A stretch of 7,906 nt of DNA from Dehalococcoidia bacterium. Its GTDB lineage: Bacteria; Chloroflexota; Dehalococcoidia; GIF9; AB-539-J10. Each line of letters opens with the position of its first letter. Within the stretch, counting starts at the first letter, position 1. Below are positions 1-5,897 of the stretch, piece by piece. Both the position numbers and the translations under genes were made by a program. Below the pieces are notes generated by a model, which did no database searches, was not told the DNA's origin, and saw nothing but the letters and a program-made list of their open reading frames with translations. The stretch spans positions 1-7,906 of the forward strand of contig PWUO01000102.1 of the NCBI GenBank assembly GCA_003562555.1, read 5' to 3'.

Positions 1-116
1 GAAACGTAGATTTGGAAGCGAATAACACGCCTAAGACAGCACGCGTATGTGCCAGTCTAGTCCAATCCGTGACTGTAACATGGGCATTTCGATTATGCAA
101 TCCGAACGTCGCTGCC
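1..116. other. Non-coding left flank, ends in the insertion target
   Basis: I see no recognisable gene, tRNA or repeat here apart from the target-site copy at 101-116. One + frame stays open through this stretch and would continue in frame across the repaired insertion site to about 1650. Its translation resembles no family and runs over the ribosome-binding site and start of the next gene, so I do not call it. Before the insertion this DNA was the upstream flank of the folD pair. Confidence 0.5.
101..116. repeat. Left target-site duplication of the insertion sequence
   Basis: The 16 bases TCCGAACGTCGCTGCC occur here and again, identically, at 1519-1534, exactly bounding the element. An A precedes both copies (100 and 1518), so the duplication could be counted as 17 bp. 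I assign the A at 1518 to the element because both ends then begin with TGT. A perfect copy implies a fairly recent insertion. To my knowledge duplications of about 15-18 bp are typical of the ISTde1 subgroup of the IS1202 family. Confidence 0.9.
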
Positions 117-169
117 TGTGGATGTTCTACGATTCTGTCCTCCCTTAACTGTTCAGCGAAAATGTCCTC
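117..169. repeat. Left end of the insertion sequence with two 16-bp motifs
   Basis: The end begins TGTGGATG. Motif L1 (127-142, CTACGATTCTGTCCTC) and motif L2 (154-169, CAGCGAAAATGTCCTC) are direct repeats whose starts are 27 bp apart. L2 ends on the base just before the transposase ATG. Transposase bound there would therefore cover the start region and could repress its own gene (inference). The matching motifs at the right end are in inverted orientation. Confidence 0.8.
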
Positions 170-1492
170 ATGGAGGAGATGCTGACATTGAACCGCGTAG
201 AGCAGAGGCGACTACGGATACTGAACGAAGTAGAGGGAGGGAGACTGAGTATGAGCGAGGCGGCGGAGTTGATGGCATTATCACTGCGTCAGGTGCGGCG
301 GCTGCGGGCAGCGTACCGGGAGGAGGGAGCGGGAGGCCTGGCGCACGGCAACCGTGGGCGACCGTCCTCGAATGCGCTGGATGCGAGGACCGCAGAGCGA
401 GTGGTGGCGTTGGCGAAGCAGCGATACGCTGGGGTGAATCAGCAGCACCTGACGGAACTGCTTGAGGAAGAAGAGGGGATCCGACTGTCGCGGTCGACGG
501 TGCGCAGGATACTGCTTGGTGCGGGGATAAGAAGCCCGCAGCGGCGCAGGGCGCCGAAGCATCGCCGCAGGCGGGAGAGGAAGCCGCAAGAAGGGATGCT
601 GCTGCAGATAGACGGCAGCCCACATGCCTGGCTCGGGGAGCGAGGTCCGCGGCTGTGCCTGGTGGGTGCCATCGATGACGCCACGAATCAAGTACCCTAC
701 GCGGTCTTTCGTCGCCAAGAGGATCTCCAAGGGTACTTCACCATGCTGCGGCAGATAGTGAGAACGAAGGGGATCCCGCTGGCGCTGTACCACGACAGAC
801 ACACCATCTTCGTATCACCGCGGAAAGAGGATGAGTCCATTCACGCCCAGCTTGAGGGGAAACGGTCTCTGACCCAGATGGGCCGAGCGCTCGATGAGCT
901 TGGCATCGTCTCTATCCCTTCCGACTCACCCGAGGCCAAGGGGCGCATCGAGCGTCTCTGGCGTACGTTTCAGGACCGGCTGGTGAGCGAGCTGCGGCTG
1001 GCGGATGCGCGAGACCTCGATGCAGCGAACCGGGTGCTGCGACGCTTCCTGCCTCGCTACAACTCCAGATTCGTGCTGCCGGCTGCCGAGGTCGGGAGCG
1101 CGTACCGCACTCCTGCCCCTGACCTCAACCTCTCCACCATCCTCTGCCTCAAACATATACGCACCGCAGGTAACGACAACGTGGTGCGCTTCAAGAGACG
1201 CCGTCTGCAGATACTGCCGTCTCACGGCAGGAAGAGTTACGCCAGAGTCCGCGTCGAGGTCCACGAACAACTGAACGGCAGCATCGCCATCTATCACGGC
1301 GGCATGCGCCTCAACACCACCCCGGCACCCCTCGAGGCACCCGCCCTCAGGGCATCCAGCACGCAGTCAGCACAACTCACTGTGCCCCCAACTCATTCAG
1401 CACCGGCTCATCGCAAGCCAGCGCCGGATCATCCCTGGCGCAGACCGTTTGCCCCAAAACGAACAGGGAGGACACTTTCGCTGACCACTTAA
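170..1492 (+). CDS. IS1202/ISNCY-type DDE transposase
   Basis: This is a full-length transposase of 440 residues that would catalyse excision and insertion of the surrounding element. A helix-turn-helix region at about residues 24-50 carries the pattern SEAAELMALSLRQVRRL. A second DNA-binding region follows at about 65-125, and then a basic stretch (RRRAPKHRRRRERK). The RNase H-like core shows the DDE triad: D148 in QIDGS, D209 in YHDRHTIF, and E261 in AKGRIERLW. The C-terminal tail is Pro-rich and ends with an HPWRRPF motif that I associate with this family. The frame has no breaks. ATG at 170 follows the left-end motif directly. ATG at 179 is an alternative, but the GGAGG at 172-176 lies too close to serve it well, so the exact start is uncertain. 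The last codons overlap the inner right-end motif (1468-1483), which is normal for compact insertion sequences. Confidence 0.92.
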   Translation: MEEMLTLNRVEQRRLRILNEVEGGRLSMSEAAELMALSLRQVRRLRAAYREEGAGGLAHGNRGRPSSNALDARTAERVVALAKQRYAGVNQQHLTELLEEEEGIRLSRSTVRRILLGAGIRSPQRRRAPKHRRRRERKPQEGMLLQIDGSPHAWLGERGPRLCLVGAIDDATNQVPYAVFRRQEDLQGYFTMLRQIVRTKGIPLALYHDRHTIFVSPRKEDESIHAQLEGKRSLTQMGRALDELGIVSIPSDSPEAKGRIERLWRTFQDRLVSELRLADARDLDAANRVLRRFLPRYNSRFVLPAAEVGSAYRTPAPDLNLSTILCLKHIRTAGNDNVVRFKRRRLQILPSHGRKSYARVRVEVHEQLNGSIAIYHGGMRLNTTPAPLEAPALRASSTQSAQLTVPPTHSAPAHRKPAPDHPWRRPFAPKRTGRTLSLTT

Positions 1493-1518
1493 GCGGACAT
1501 TATCGCTGGACACCAACA
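1468..1518. repeat. Right end of the insertion sequence with two 16-bp motifs
   Basis: Read on the - strand from 1518 inward, this end begins TGTTGGTG. It carries R1 (1508-1493, CAGCGATAATGTCCGC) and R2 (1483-1468, CAGCGAAAGTGTCCTC), whose starts are 25 bp apart. They match the left-end motifs in inverted orientation. R2 lies inside the 3' end of the transposase gene, whose TAA is at 1490-1492. Confidence 0.8.
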
Positions 1519-1534
1519 TCCGAACGTCGCTGCC
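1519..1534. repeat. Right target-site duplication of the insertion sequence
   Basis: This is an identical 16-bp copy of 101-116. Removing 1402 bp plus one copy restores a continuous upstream region for the folD genes, so this copy and the sequence after it are original chromosomal DNA. Confidence 0.9.
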
Positions 1535-1553
1535 GGGCTCATACGTGGCGGTA

Positions 1554-1562
1554 TGATAAAAT
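1554..1562 (+). promoter_or_regulatory. Possible extended -10 promoter for the folD pair
   Basis: TGATAAAAT fits the extended -10 pattern TGnTAnnnT and lies 37 bp before the folD start. An overlapping TATGAT (1552-1557) is another possible -10. No good -35 is seen at 16-18 bp spacing; that position falls at the edge of the target duplication. The insertion stopped just upstream of this site, so the promoter may have been left intact. Confidence 0.35.
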
Positions 1563-1598
1563 GGCCCGTCACCAATATAGACAGACGAGGAGGTCGGC

Positions 1599-2474
1599 AT
1601 GCCAGCGGAAATCATCGATGGTCGCGCCATCGCAGCCGCGATACGGGATGAACTCAAAGACAGGATCGCGCGTCTCCGTGGCTTGACGCCCGGACTTGCT
1701 GCCGTAGTGGTTGGCAATGACCCCGCAGCCGCCTCGTACCTCAAGGGCATCGCACGGGGTTGCGAAGCAGTCGGCATCCACGAGGAAGAGATCCGTCTGC
1801 CGGAGGATGTGACGCAGGATGAACTGGAGGCGACGCTTGCGCGTCTCAATGACAACGACAGCTTCCATGGCATCATTCTGCAGCTTCCCCTTCCACGACA
1901 CCTCGATACTCTAAGGGCCGAGAGCGCAATCGCGCCAGACAAAGACGTCGATGGCACAAATCCAGTGAGCGCGGGCCGCCTGCTGTTGGGAGAGGAGACG
2001 TTCTACCCGTCAACAGCACAGGGAGTGAAGGAACTGCTGGTGCGCAGCGGACACAGCCCGGAGGGGAAGCACGTGGTCATCTGTGGCCGCAGCAATATCG
2101 TTGGAAAGCCGCTTGCCGGTATCCTGATGCAGAAGCACCCGGGAGCCAATGCGACCGTGACGGTATGTCACACCGGAACCCGCAATATGGCCGACTTCAC
2201 GAGGACGGCAGACATTGTGGTGGCGGCGATGGGACGCGCCGGAACGATTACCGCGGACATGGTGCGGAGTGGTGCCGTAATCATCGACGTCGGAGTGAAC
2301 CAGATTATCGATCCGCAGACAGAGAAGTCTCGTCTGGTGGGAGATGTGGAGTTCGAGCAAGTCTCGCAAGTGGCCGCCGCCATCACTCCAGTTCCTGGGG
2401 GTACCGGACCGGTCACCACCGCAGTGCTTCTGAGCAATACGGTGCTGGCAGCCGAGCGGTATTCCGCACGGTAA
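1599..2474 (+). CDS. folD: FolD-type methylenetetrahydrofolate dehydrogenase, predicted to lack cyclohydrolase activity
   Basis: FolD is a cytosolic homodimer that oxidises 5,10-methylene-THF with NADP+ and then hydrolyses methenyl-THF to 10-formyl-THF. This 291-residue protein has the normal family length. The catalytic domain shows NDPAAASY (40-47), QLPLP (95-99) and KDVDG (115-119, catalytic Asp at 118). The Rossmann domain shows GRSNIVGKP (163-171), CHTGT (190-194), a GRAG turn (212-215) and ITPVPGG (261-267). The odd feature is the YxxxK motif: Tyr47 is present, but the residue four further on is Ile51 (codon ATC at 1749-1751), where E. coli has Lys54. Lys49 sits two residues earlier. 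In the human enzyme replacing this lysine is known to abolish cyclohydrolase activity while leaving some dehydrogenase. The NADP-binding Arg164 is kept. I therefore infer a dehydrogenase-only enzyme. A strong GAGGAGGT (1587-1594) sets the start. The next folD follows after 19 bp, probably on the same transcript. Confidence 0.93.
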   Translation: MPAEIIDGRAIAAAIRDELKDRIARLRGLTPGLAAVVVGNDPAAASYLKGIARGCEAVGIHEEEIRLPEDVTQDELEATLARLNDNDSFHGIILQLPLPRHLDTLRAESAIAPDKDVDGTNPVSAGRLLLGEETFYPSTAQGVKELLVRSGHSPEGKHVVICGRSNIVGKPLAGILMQKHPGANATVTVCHTGTRNMADFTRTADIVVAAMGRAGTITADMVRSGAVIIDVGVNQIIDPQTEKSRLVGDVEFEQVSQVAAAITPVPGGTGPVTTAVLLSNTVLAAERYSAR

Positions 2475-2493
2475 CACGCAGTACAGGAGAACG

Positions 2494-3387
2494 ATGATGC
2501 CTGGAACTATTCTCGACGGCCGGAAACTCTCGTCGGAAATCAGACAGGAGCTCAAAGAACGTATCGAGGCCCTGGCGCCTCATGGAGTAGTGCCGACCCT
2601 GGCGGGATTCCTGGTGGGCGATGACCCCGGTTCGGCCAGCTACGTACGTCTCAAGGAGAAGGCTGCCACCGAAGTCGGCTTGCGGGCGGAGATGCAGCAC
2701 CTTCCAGCCGACTGCTCACAGGAACGGCTGCTACGACAACTACGTGAACTGGTCCAGCGAACCGACGTGCACGGAGTCTTCGTACAACTTCCACTGCCCT
2801 CGCAAATCGACGAAGAACTGGTTCTCGCCGAGGTCGCACCGGCCAAGGACGTGGACGGCTTTCACCCCGAAAGCGTGGGGCGCGCGTGGCTCGGACAGGA
2901 GTCGTTTGTTCCCGCCACACCTGCGGGCATAATGGAGATGCTGAGGCGCACCGGTTATGACGATCTGAGACGAAAGCACGCGGTAATAGTCAACACCGAC
3001 AGCCTCGTCGGGAAACCCATGGCGGCACTGCTCACGAGAGAGGACGTCGGCGCTAACGTGACACTGTGTCACCCGGATACGCCGCGGCTTGCCGAGCTTA
3101 CGCGTCAGGCCGATCTGCTCGTGGTCGCAGTGAACCAGGCCAACTTCATCACAGCCGACATGGTCAGGGAAGGAGTGATCGCGGTGGACTTCGGCTCGAA
3201 CTACGTCGATGACCCTTCAGCCAAACAGGGCTATCGCCTTGTGGGCGATATCGATTTCGAGTCCGTACAGCAGAAGGCGGCAGCAATCACCCCGGTGCCC
3301 GGTGGCGCCGGACCGATGACCGTCACTATGCTGCTCGCACATACAGTGCTCGCCGCCGAGCGTGCATACGCGTCACGGCAGGCATGA
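2494..3387 (+). CDS. folD: Second FolD-type protein with intact cyclohydrolase site and degenerate NADP-binding motif
   Basis: This is a second FolD family member, 297 residues long. It keeps the full cyclohydrolase/active-site set at the same numbers as E. coli FolD: Y50, K54 (SYVRLK), Q98 (QLPLP) and D121-G122 (KDVDGFHP). The dinucleotide-binding half is altered. The GRS of the GRSxxVGxP motif is N167-T168-D169 (VNTDSLVGKP). The usual CHS is CHP (192-194). The usual G[KR]xG turn is N214-Q-A-N217, and the DVG[IV]N segment reads DFGSN (232-236). The C-terminal ITPVPGG is intact. Losing the Arg and Ser that contact the NADP 2'-phosphate suggests either no dehydrogenase activity or NAD+ use. 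I favour a cyclohydrolase-only partner of the preceding gene. AGGAGA (2485-2490) gives better spacing to the ATG at 2497 than to 2494, so the protein may start one residue later. C-terminal similarity to its neighbour suggests tandem duplication. Confidence 0.92.
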   Translation: MMPGTILDGRKLSSEIRQELKERIEALAPHGVVPTLAGFLVGDDPGSASYVRLKEKAATEVGLRAEMQHLPADCSQERLLRQLRELVQRTDVHGVFVQLPLPSQIDEELVLAEVAPAKDVDGFHPESVGRAWLGQESFVPATPAGIMEMLRRTGYDDLRRKHAVIVNTDSLVGKPMAALLTREDVGANVTLCHPDTPRLAELTRQADLLVVAVNQANFITADMVREGVIAVDFGSNYVDDPSAKQGYRLVGDIDFESVQQKAAAITPVPGGAGPMTVTMLLAHTVLAAERAYASRQA

Positions 3388-3467
3388 TCGATCGGGAATG
3401 AGCGCCGCAGTGGTCGCGGACCAGTCGAGCGTGATGACTGCGTCCTCTCCTATATTAGCTGCAGCCC
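3388..3467. other. Intergenic stretch after the folD pair, no clear terminator
   Basis: This stretch has no gene. A small hairpin TGGTC-GCG-GACCA lies near 3410-3425 with no following T tract, so I see no intrinsic terminator. Read-through from folD into pyrG is possible. Confidence 0.4.
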
Positions 3468-3497
3468 TTGACAGTCGAACGAAGAGGTGCATACAAT
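3468..3497 (+). promoter_or_regulatory. Sigma70-type promoter of pyrG-fsa-rho
   Basis: A perfect -35 box TTGACA (3468-3473) is separated by 18 bp from the -10 box TACAAT (3492-3497). Transcription would start near 3504, leaving an untranslated leader of about 70 nt before the pyrG ATG. The predicted start region (CTCCAGAG) lacks the initial G run needed for the reiterative-transcription control known for Gram-positive pyrG. A weak CTGCG/CGCAG pairing (3522-3526 with 3550-3554) is the only leader structure I noticed. Confidence 0.7.
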
Positions 3498-3572
3498 CTC
3501 CAGAGCGTTCTTCCCCTGCAACTGCGACTCTTTCCGTGTTGTGATGCTCCGCAGGTAAGACTCTGTATTCTC

Positions 3573-5186
3573 ATGGCGAAGTACGTATTCGTCACTGGCG
3601 GCGTCCTTAGTTCCGTTGGCAAGGGCGTGTCAGTCGCTTCTCTTGGCCGAATCCTCAAGAGTCGGTCCTACATCGTTGGCGCTCAGAAACTGGACCCCTA
3701 CCTGAATGCTGATCCAGGCATTATGTCGCCCGCACAACACGGCGAGTTGTTTGTGACCAAGGATGGGGCTGCTGCAGACCTCGACCTGGGTCACTACGAG
3801 AGATTCGTGGGAGTGGAACTCACGCGATTCTCAAGTGTTACCGCAGGGCAGGTATACCACGCTCTGCTTGAGAAAGAACGGCGCGGCGACTACCTGGGCG
3901 GTACGATACAGGTTGTACCCCAGCTTACTGATGAGATTAAGCGCCTCATAAGGAGAGGGGCTGACGCGAACGAGGCGGAGATCGCAATCGTCGAGGTTGG
4001 CGGCACCGTAGGCGACATCGAGGGACAGCCCTTTCTCGAAGCGATACGGCAGATGCGAAACGAGGAAGGCCGAGACAACGTGATCTACGTCCACGTGACA
4101 TTCCTTCCCTACATCGGCGCGACGCGAGAACTGAAGACCAAACCAACGCAGCACAGCGTGAACGAGCTACGGCGAATAGGTATTCAACCCGACGTAATCC
4201 TGTGCAGAAGCGACCTCCCGGTCTCGGACTCAATACGGGACAAGATATCCCTCTTCTGCGACGTTGAACGTGAGGCAGTCGTCGCACTCGAGACGAGCGA
4301 CACCATATATGAAGTACCCCTCCTGCTGGAAGAGGCTGGTCTTGGAGACTTCCTGTGCAGCCGGCTGGGGCTCGCGAACCCCCGTCCGGACCTCGAGCAA
4401 TGGCGTTCCCTGGTGGATCGTCTGAAACAGCCACGCGACCCGATACACGTGGGTGTCGTCGGAGAACATGTACAGCTTCAGGATGCGTACTACTCGGTCA
4501 GAGAGGCGCTTGTGCATGCAGCACTGACGTACAACCGTGAGCCGGTGTTCCACTGGGTAGACTCAAGAGAACTGGTTCGCGGTGACTGCGCACAATTGCG
4601 AAACGTACAGGGAATCGTGCTCCCCGGGAGTTCGCACTACTCGAGCATCGATGGCCTCGTTGTGGCGACAGAGTACGCACGCACACACGATATCCCTCTG
4701 CTCGGAATCGACACGGGGATGCATGCGATTATCATCGAATTCGCACGCAACGTGGCGGGCTTCGATGATGCGCATTCGACCGAGTTTGCGCCGTCCACAA
4801 CCCATCCCGTGGTGGACCGCACTGCTGATGGCGACGCGTCAGGCCTGAAACGCGGCACCTTCCCCTGCAAGATCGTGGCAGGAACGAGAGCAGCCAAGTC
4901 CTTCGCAGGCGGCCTCAGTTACGAGCGGCACCGACACTCCCATGAGCTGAACAACCACTACCGCCCACAATTGAGGAAAGCGGGCCTTCTGCCCTCAGGA
5001 CTGACAGCAGACGATGAATCGGTTGTCGCGGTCGAAATCAAAGACCATGCATGGATGATCGGGTGTCAGTTTCACCCCGAATTCCGCTCATGGCCGGACC
5101 ATCCACACCCACTGTTCCTGTCCTTCGTGCGCGCGGCGGATGCCGTGATACTCGAGGGGACTCAGCCAACTCTGCCAATCGCCTAG
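3573..5186 (+). CDS. pyrG: CTP synthase with a glutaminase domain lacking the nucleophilic Cys
   Basis: CTP synthase makes CTP from UTP, ATP and an amino group, the last step of pyrimidine nucleotide synthesis. The 537 residues are normal length. The N-terminal synthetase domain (about 1-265) is well kept: P-loop TGGVLSSVGKG with K17, KLDPYLNADPG (39-49), DLDLGHYERF with Mg-site D71, EVGGTVGDIE, and KTKPTQHS for UTP binding. The class I glutaminase domain (about 290-537) is altered. E. coli GICLGMQ (nucleophile C379) reads GIDTGMH, with Asp at 380 (codon GAC, 4710-4712). The oxyanion loop PGGFGYRG reads PGSSHYSS. H501 and E503 in FHPEF remain. I infer that glutamine cannot be hydrolysed and free ammonia is used. 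ATG 3573 is chosen because MAKYVFVTGG matches family N-termini; the frame is open upstream, but it runs through the promoter. The leader lacks a strong Shine-Dalgarno sequence. The stop overlaps the ribosome-binding site of fsa. Confidence 0.94.
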   Translation: MAKYVFVTGGVLSSVGKGVSVASLGRILKSRSYIVGAQKLDPYLNADPGIMSPAQHGELFVTKDGAAADLDLGHYERFVGVELTRFSSVTAGQVYHALLEKERRGDYLGGTIQVVPQLTDEIKRLIRRGADANEAEIAIVEVGGTVGDIEGQPFLEAIRQMRNEEGRDNVIYVHVTFLPYIGATRELKTKPTQHSVNELRRIGIQPDVILCRSDLPVSDSIRDKISLFCDVEREAVVALETSDTIYEVPLLLEEAGLGDFLCSRLGLANPRPDLEQWRSLVDRLKQPRDPIHVGVVGEHVQLQDAYYSVREALVHAALTYNREPVFHWVDSRELVRGDCAQLRNVQGIVLPGSSHYSSIDGLVVATEYARTHDIPLLGIDTGMHAIIIEFARNVAGFDDAHSTEFAPSTTHPVVDRTADGDASGLKRGTFPCKIVAGTRAAKSFAGGLSYERHRHSHELNNHYRPQLRKAGLLPSGLTADDESVVAVEIKDHAWMIGCQFHPEFRSWPDHPHPLFLSFVRAADAVILEGTQPTLPIA

Positions 5187-5192
5187 GAGGTT
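5184..5192 (+). promoter_or_regulatory. Strong ribosome-binding site of fsa overlapping the pyrG stop
   Basis: TAGGAGGTT contains the pyrG stop TAG (5184-5186) and an AGGAGG placed 5 nt before ATG 5196. This arrangement points to translational coupling of the transaldolase gene to pyrG. Confidence 0.75.
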
Positions 5193-5195
5193 GCC

Positions 5196-5867
5196 ATGCG
5201 CCTGTTTCTTGATACCGCTAATCTCGCACACATCCGCCACGGCATCGAACTCGGGGTGGTGACAGGTGTCACTACAAATCCAAGCCTCGTTTCCAAGGAG
5301 GGGAAGGTCGACTACAAGGCGCTGGTGAAGGAGATCTGCGCGGTCGTTCCGGGTCCAGTCTCAACCGAGGTGCTCAGCCTCGAGTGCGACGGAATGGTCG
5401 ACGAAGCCCATGAGATCGTCACATGGGCCGAAAACATTGCCGTCAAGATTCCCGCGACGACTGAGGGACTGAAGGCAACGTCCGTCCTGGCGAAGGAAGG
5501 CATCAAGGTCAACATGACCCTCTGCTTTTCACTGAACCAGGCGATTCTTGCCGCACAGTCCGGTGCGGCCTTCGTGAGCCCATTCGTCGGCAGGCTGGAT
5601 GATATTGGCGAAAACGGAATGGACCTGGTAGTTGACATCGTGGACTACCTAAGCTACTATAATCTTCCCACCCAGGTAATCGCAGCCAGCATCAGGCATA
5701 CTGCACATTGTCTCTCTGCCGCTAAGGCTGGCGCTCACATTGCAACCGTCCCTTACGGGGTCCTGCTGCAGATGGTTGCACATCCGCTGACTGACATCGG
5801 GGTGAGGCGATTCACCGATGATTGGAACAAGGTAATGGGCAATGCCGGCATACTGCCACAGCAATAG
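5196..5867 (+). CDS. fsa: Small transaldolase of the fructose-6-phosphate aldolase family
   Basis: This is a cytosolic class I aldolase-fold enzyme of 223 residues, typical of the short TalC/FSA subfamily that forms decamers. Visible signatures are FLDTAN (4-9, Asp6), GVTTNPSLV (24-32), the Schiff-base Lys84 in VKIPATTEGLKA, NMTLCFSLNQA (106-116), VSPFVGRLDD (127-136) and AASIRH. Two positions separate true transaldolase from the E. coli aldolase FSA. Here residue 58 is Glu (FSA has Gln59) and residue 130 is Phe (FSA has Tyr131), so I predict transfer of dihydroxyacetone units in the pentose phosphate pathway rather than free dihydroxyacetone aldol chemistry. The symbol tal would be equally fair. 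No catalytic residue is missing, in contrast to its neighbours. The gene lies between pyrG (9 bp) and rho (30 bp) on one transcript. Confidence 0.93.
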   Translation: MRLFLDTANLAHIRHGIELGVVTGVTTNPSLVSKEGKVDYKALVKEICAVVPGPVSTEVLSLECDGMVDEAHEIVTWAENIAVKIPATTEGLKATSVLAKEGIKVNMTLCFSLNQAILAAQSGAAFVSPFVGRLDDIGENGMDLVVDIVDYLSYYNLPTQVIAASIRHTAHCLSAAKAGAHIATVPYGVLLQMVAHPLTDIGVRRFTDDWNKVMGNAGILPQQ

Positions 5868-5897
5868 CCTCACATCATATACACCCGGGAGATAATC

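Larger units (their letters stand above)
117..1518 (+). mobile_element. Complete IS1202/ISNCY-type insertion sequence, about 1.4 kb
   Basis: This 1402-bp element has a single transposase gene, ends that both start with TGT when read inward, and a perfect 16-bp target duplication. The two ends are imperfect inverted repeats. Inside each end a 16-bp motif (consensus CAGCGAAAATGTCCTC) occurs twice as a direct repeat, at 127-142 and 154-169 on the left and, inverted, at 1493-1508 and 1468-1483 on the right. The paired motifs are probably transposase-binding sites (inference). The element lies in the same orientation as the folD genes, and its right end is 81 bp upstream of the first folD start. 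Nothing looks degraded, so it may still be active. The subgroup assignment rests on transposase style and duplication length; an ISfinder comparison would settle it. Confidence 0.88.

Noticed and set aside
75..105. dif/Xer-like site next to the insertion point (TTATGCAAT)
   Set aside because: Some relatives of this insertion-sequence family target Xer sites, but here only a loose match to one arm is visible and no second arm at the right spacing.
3..183. Open + frame across the left flank and into the insertion sequence, perhaps a gene broken by the insertion
   Set aside because: After removing the element the frame would run to about 1650, over the folD ribosome-binding site and start. Its product resembles nothing known.
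168..1297. Long opposite-strand and alternative-frame open frames over the transposase gene
   Set aside because: They are shadows of a GC-rich coding region and have Arg/Ser/Pro-rich composition with no family resemblance.
3468..3572. Possible 35-residue N-terminal extension of CTP synthase from a TTG at 3468
   Set aside because: The TTG is the first half of a perfect TTGACA -35 box paired with TACAAT, and family members begin at the MAKYVFVTGG equivalent. The extension is therefore promoter and leader.
3498..3572. Pyrimidine-sensing pyrG attenuator or riboswitch in the leader
   Set aside because: There is no initial G run, no terminator hairpin with a T tract and no known riboswitch core, only weak short pairings.
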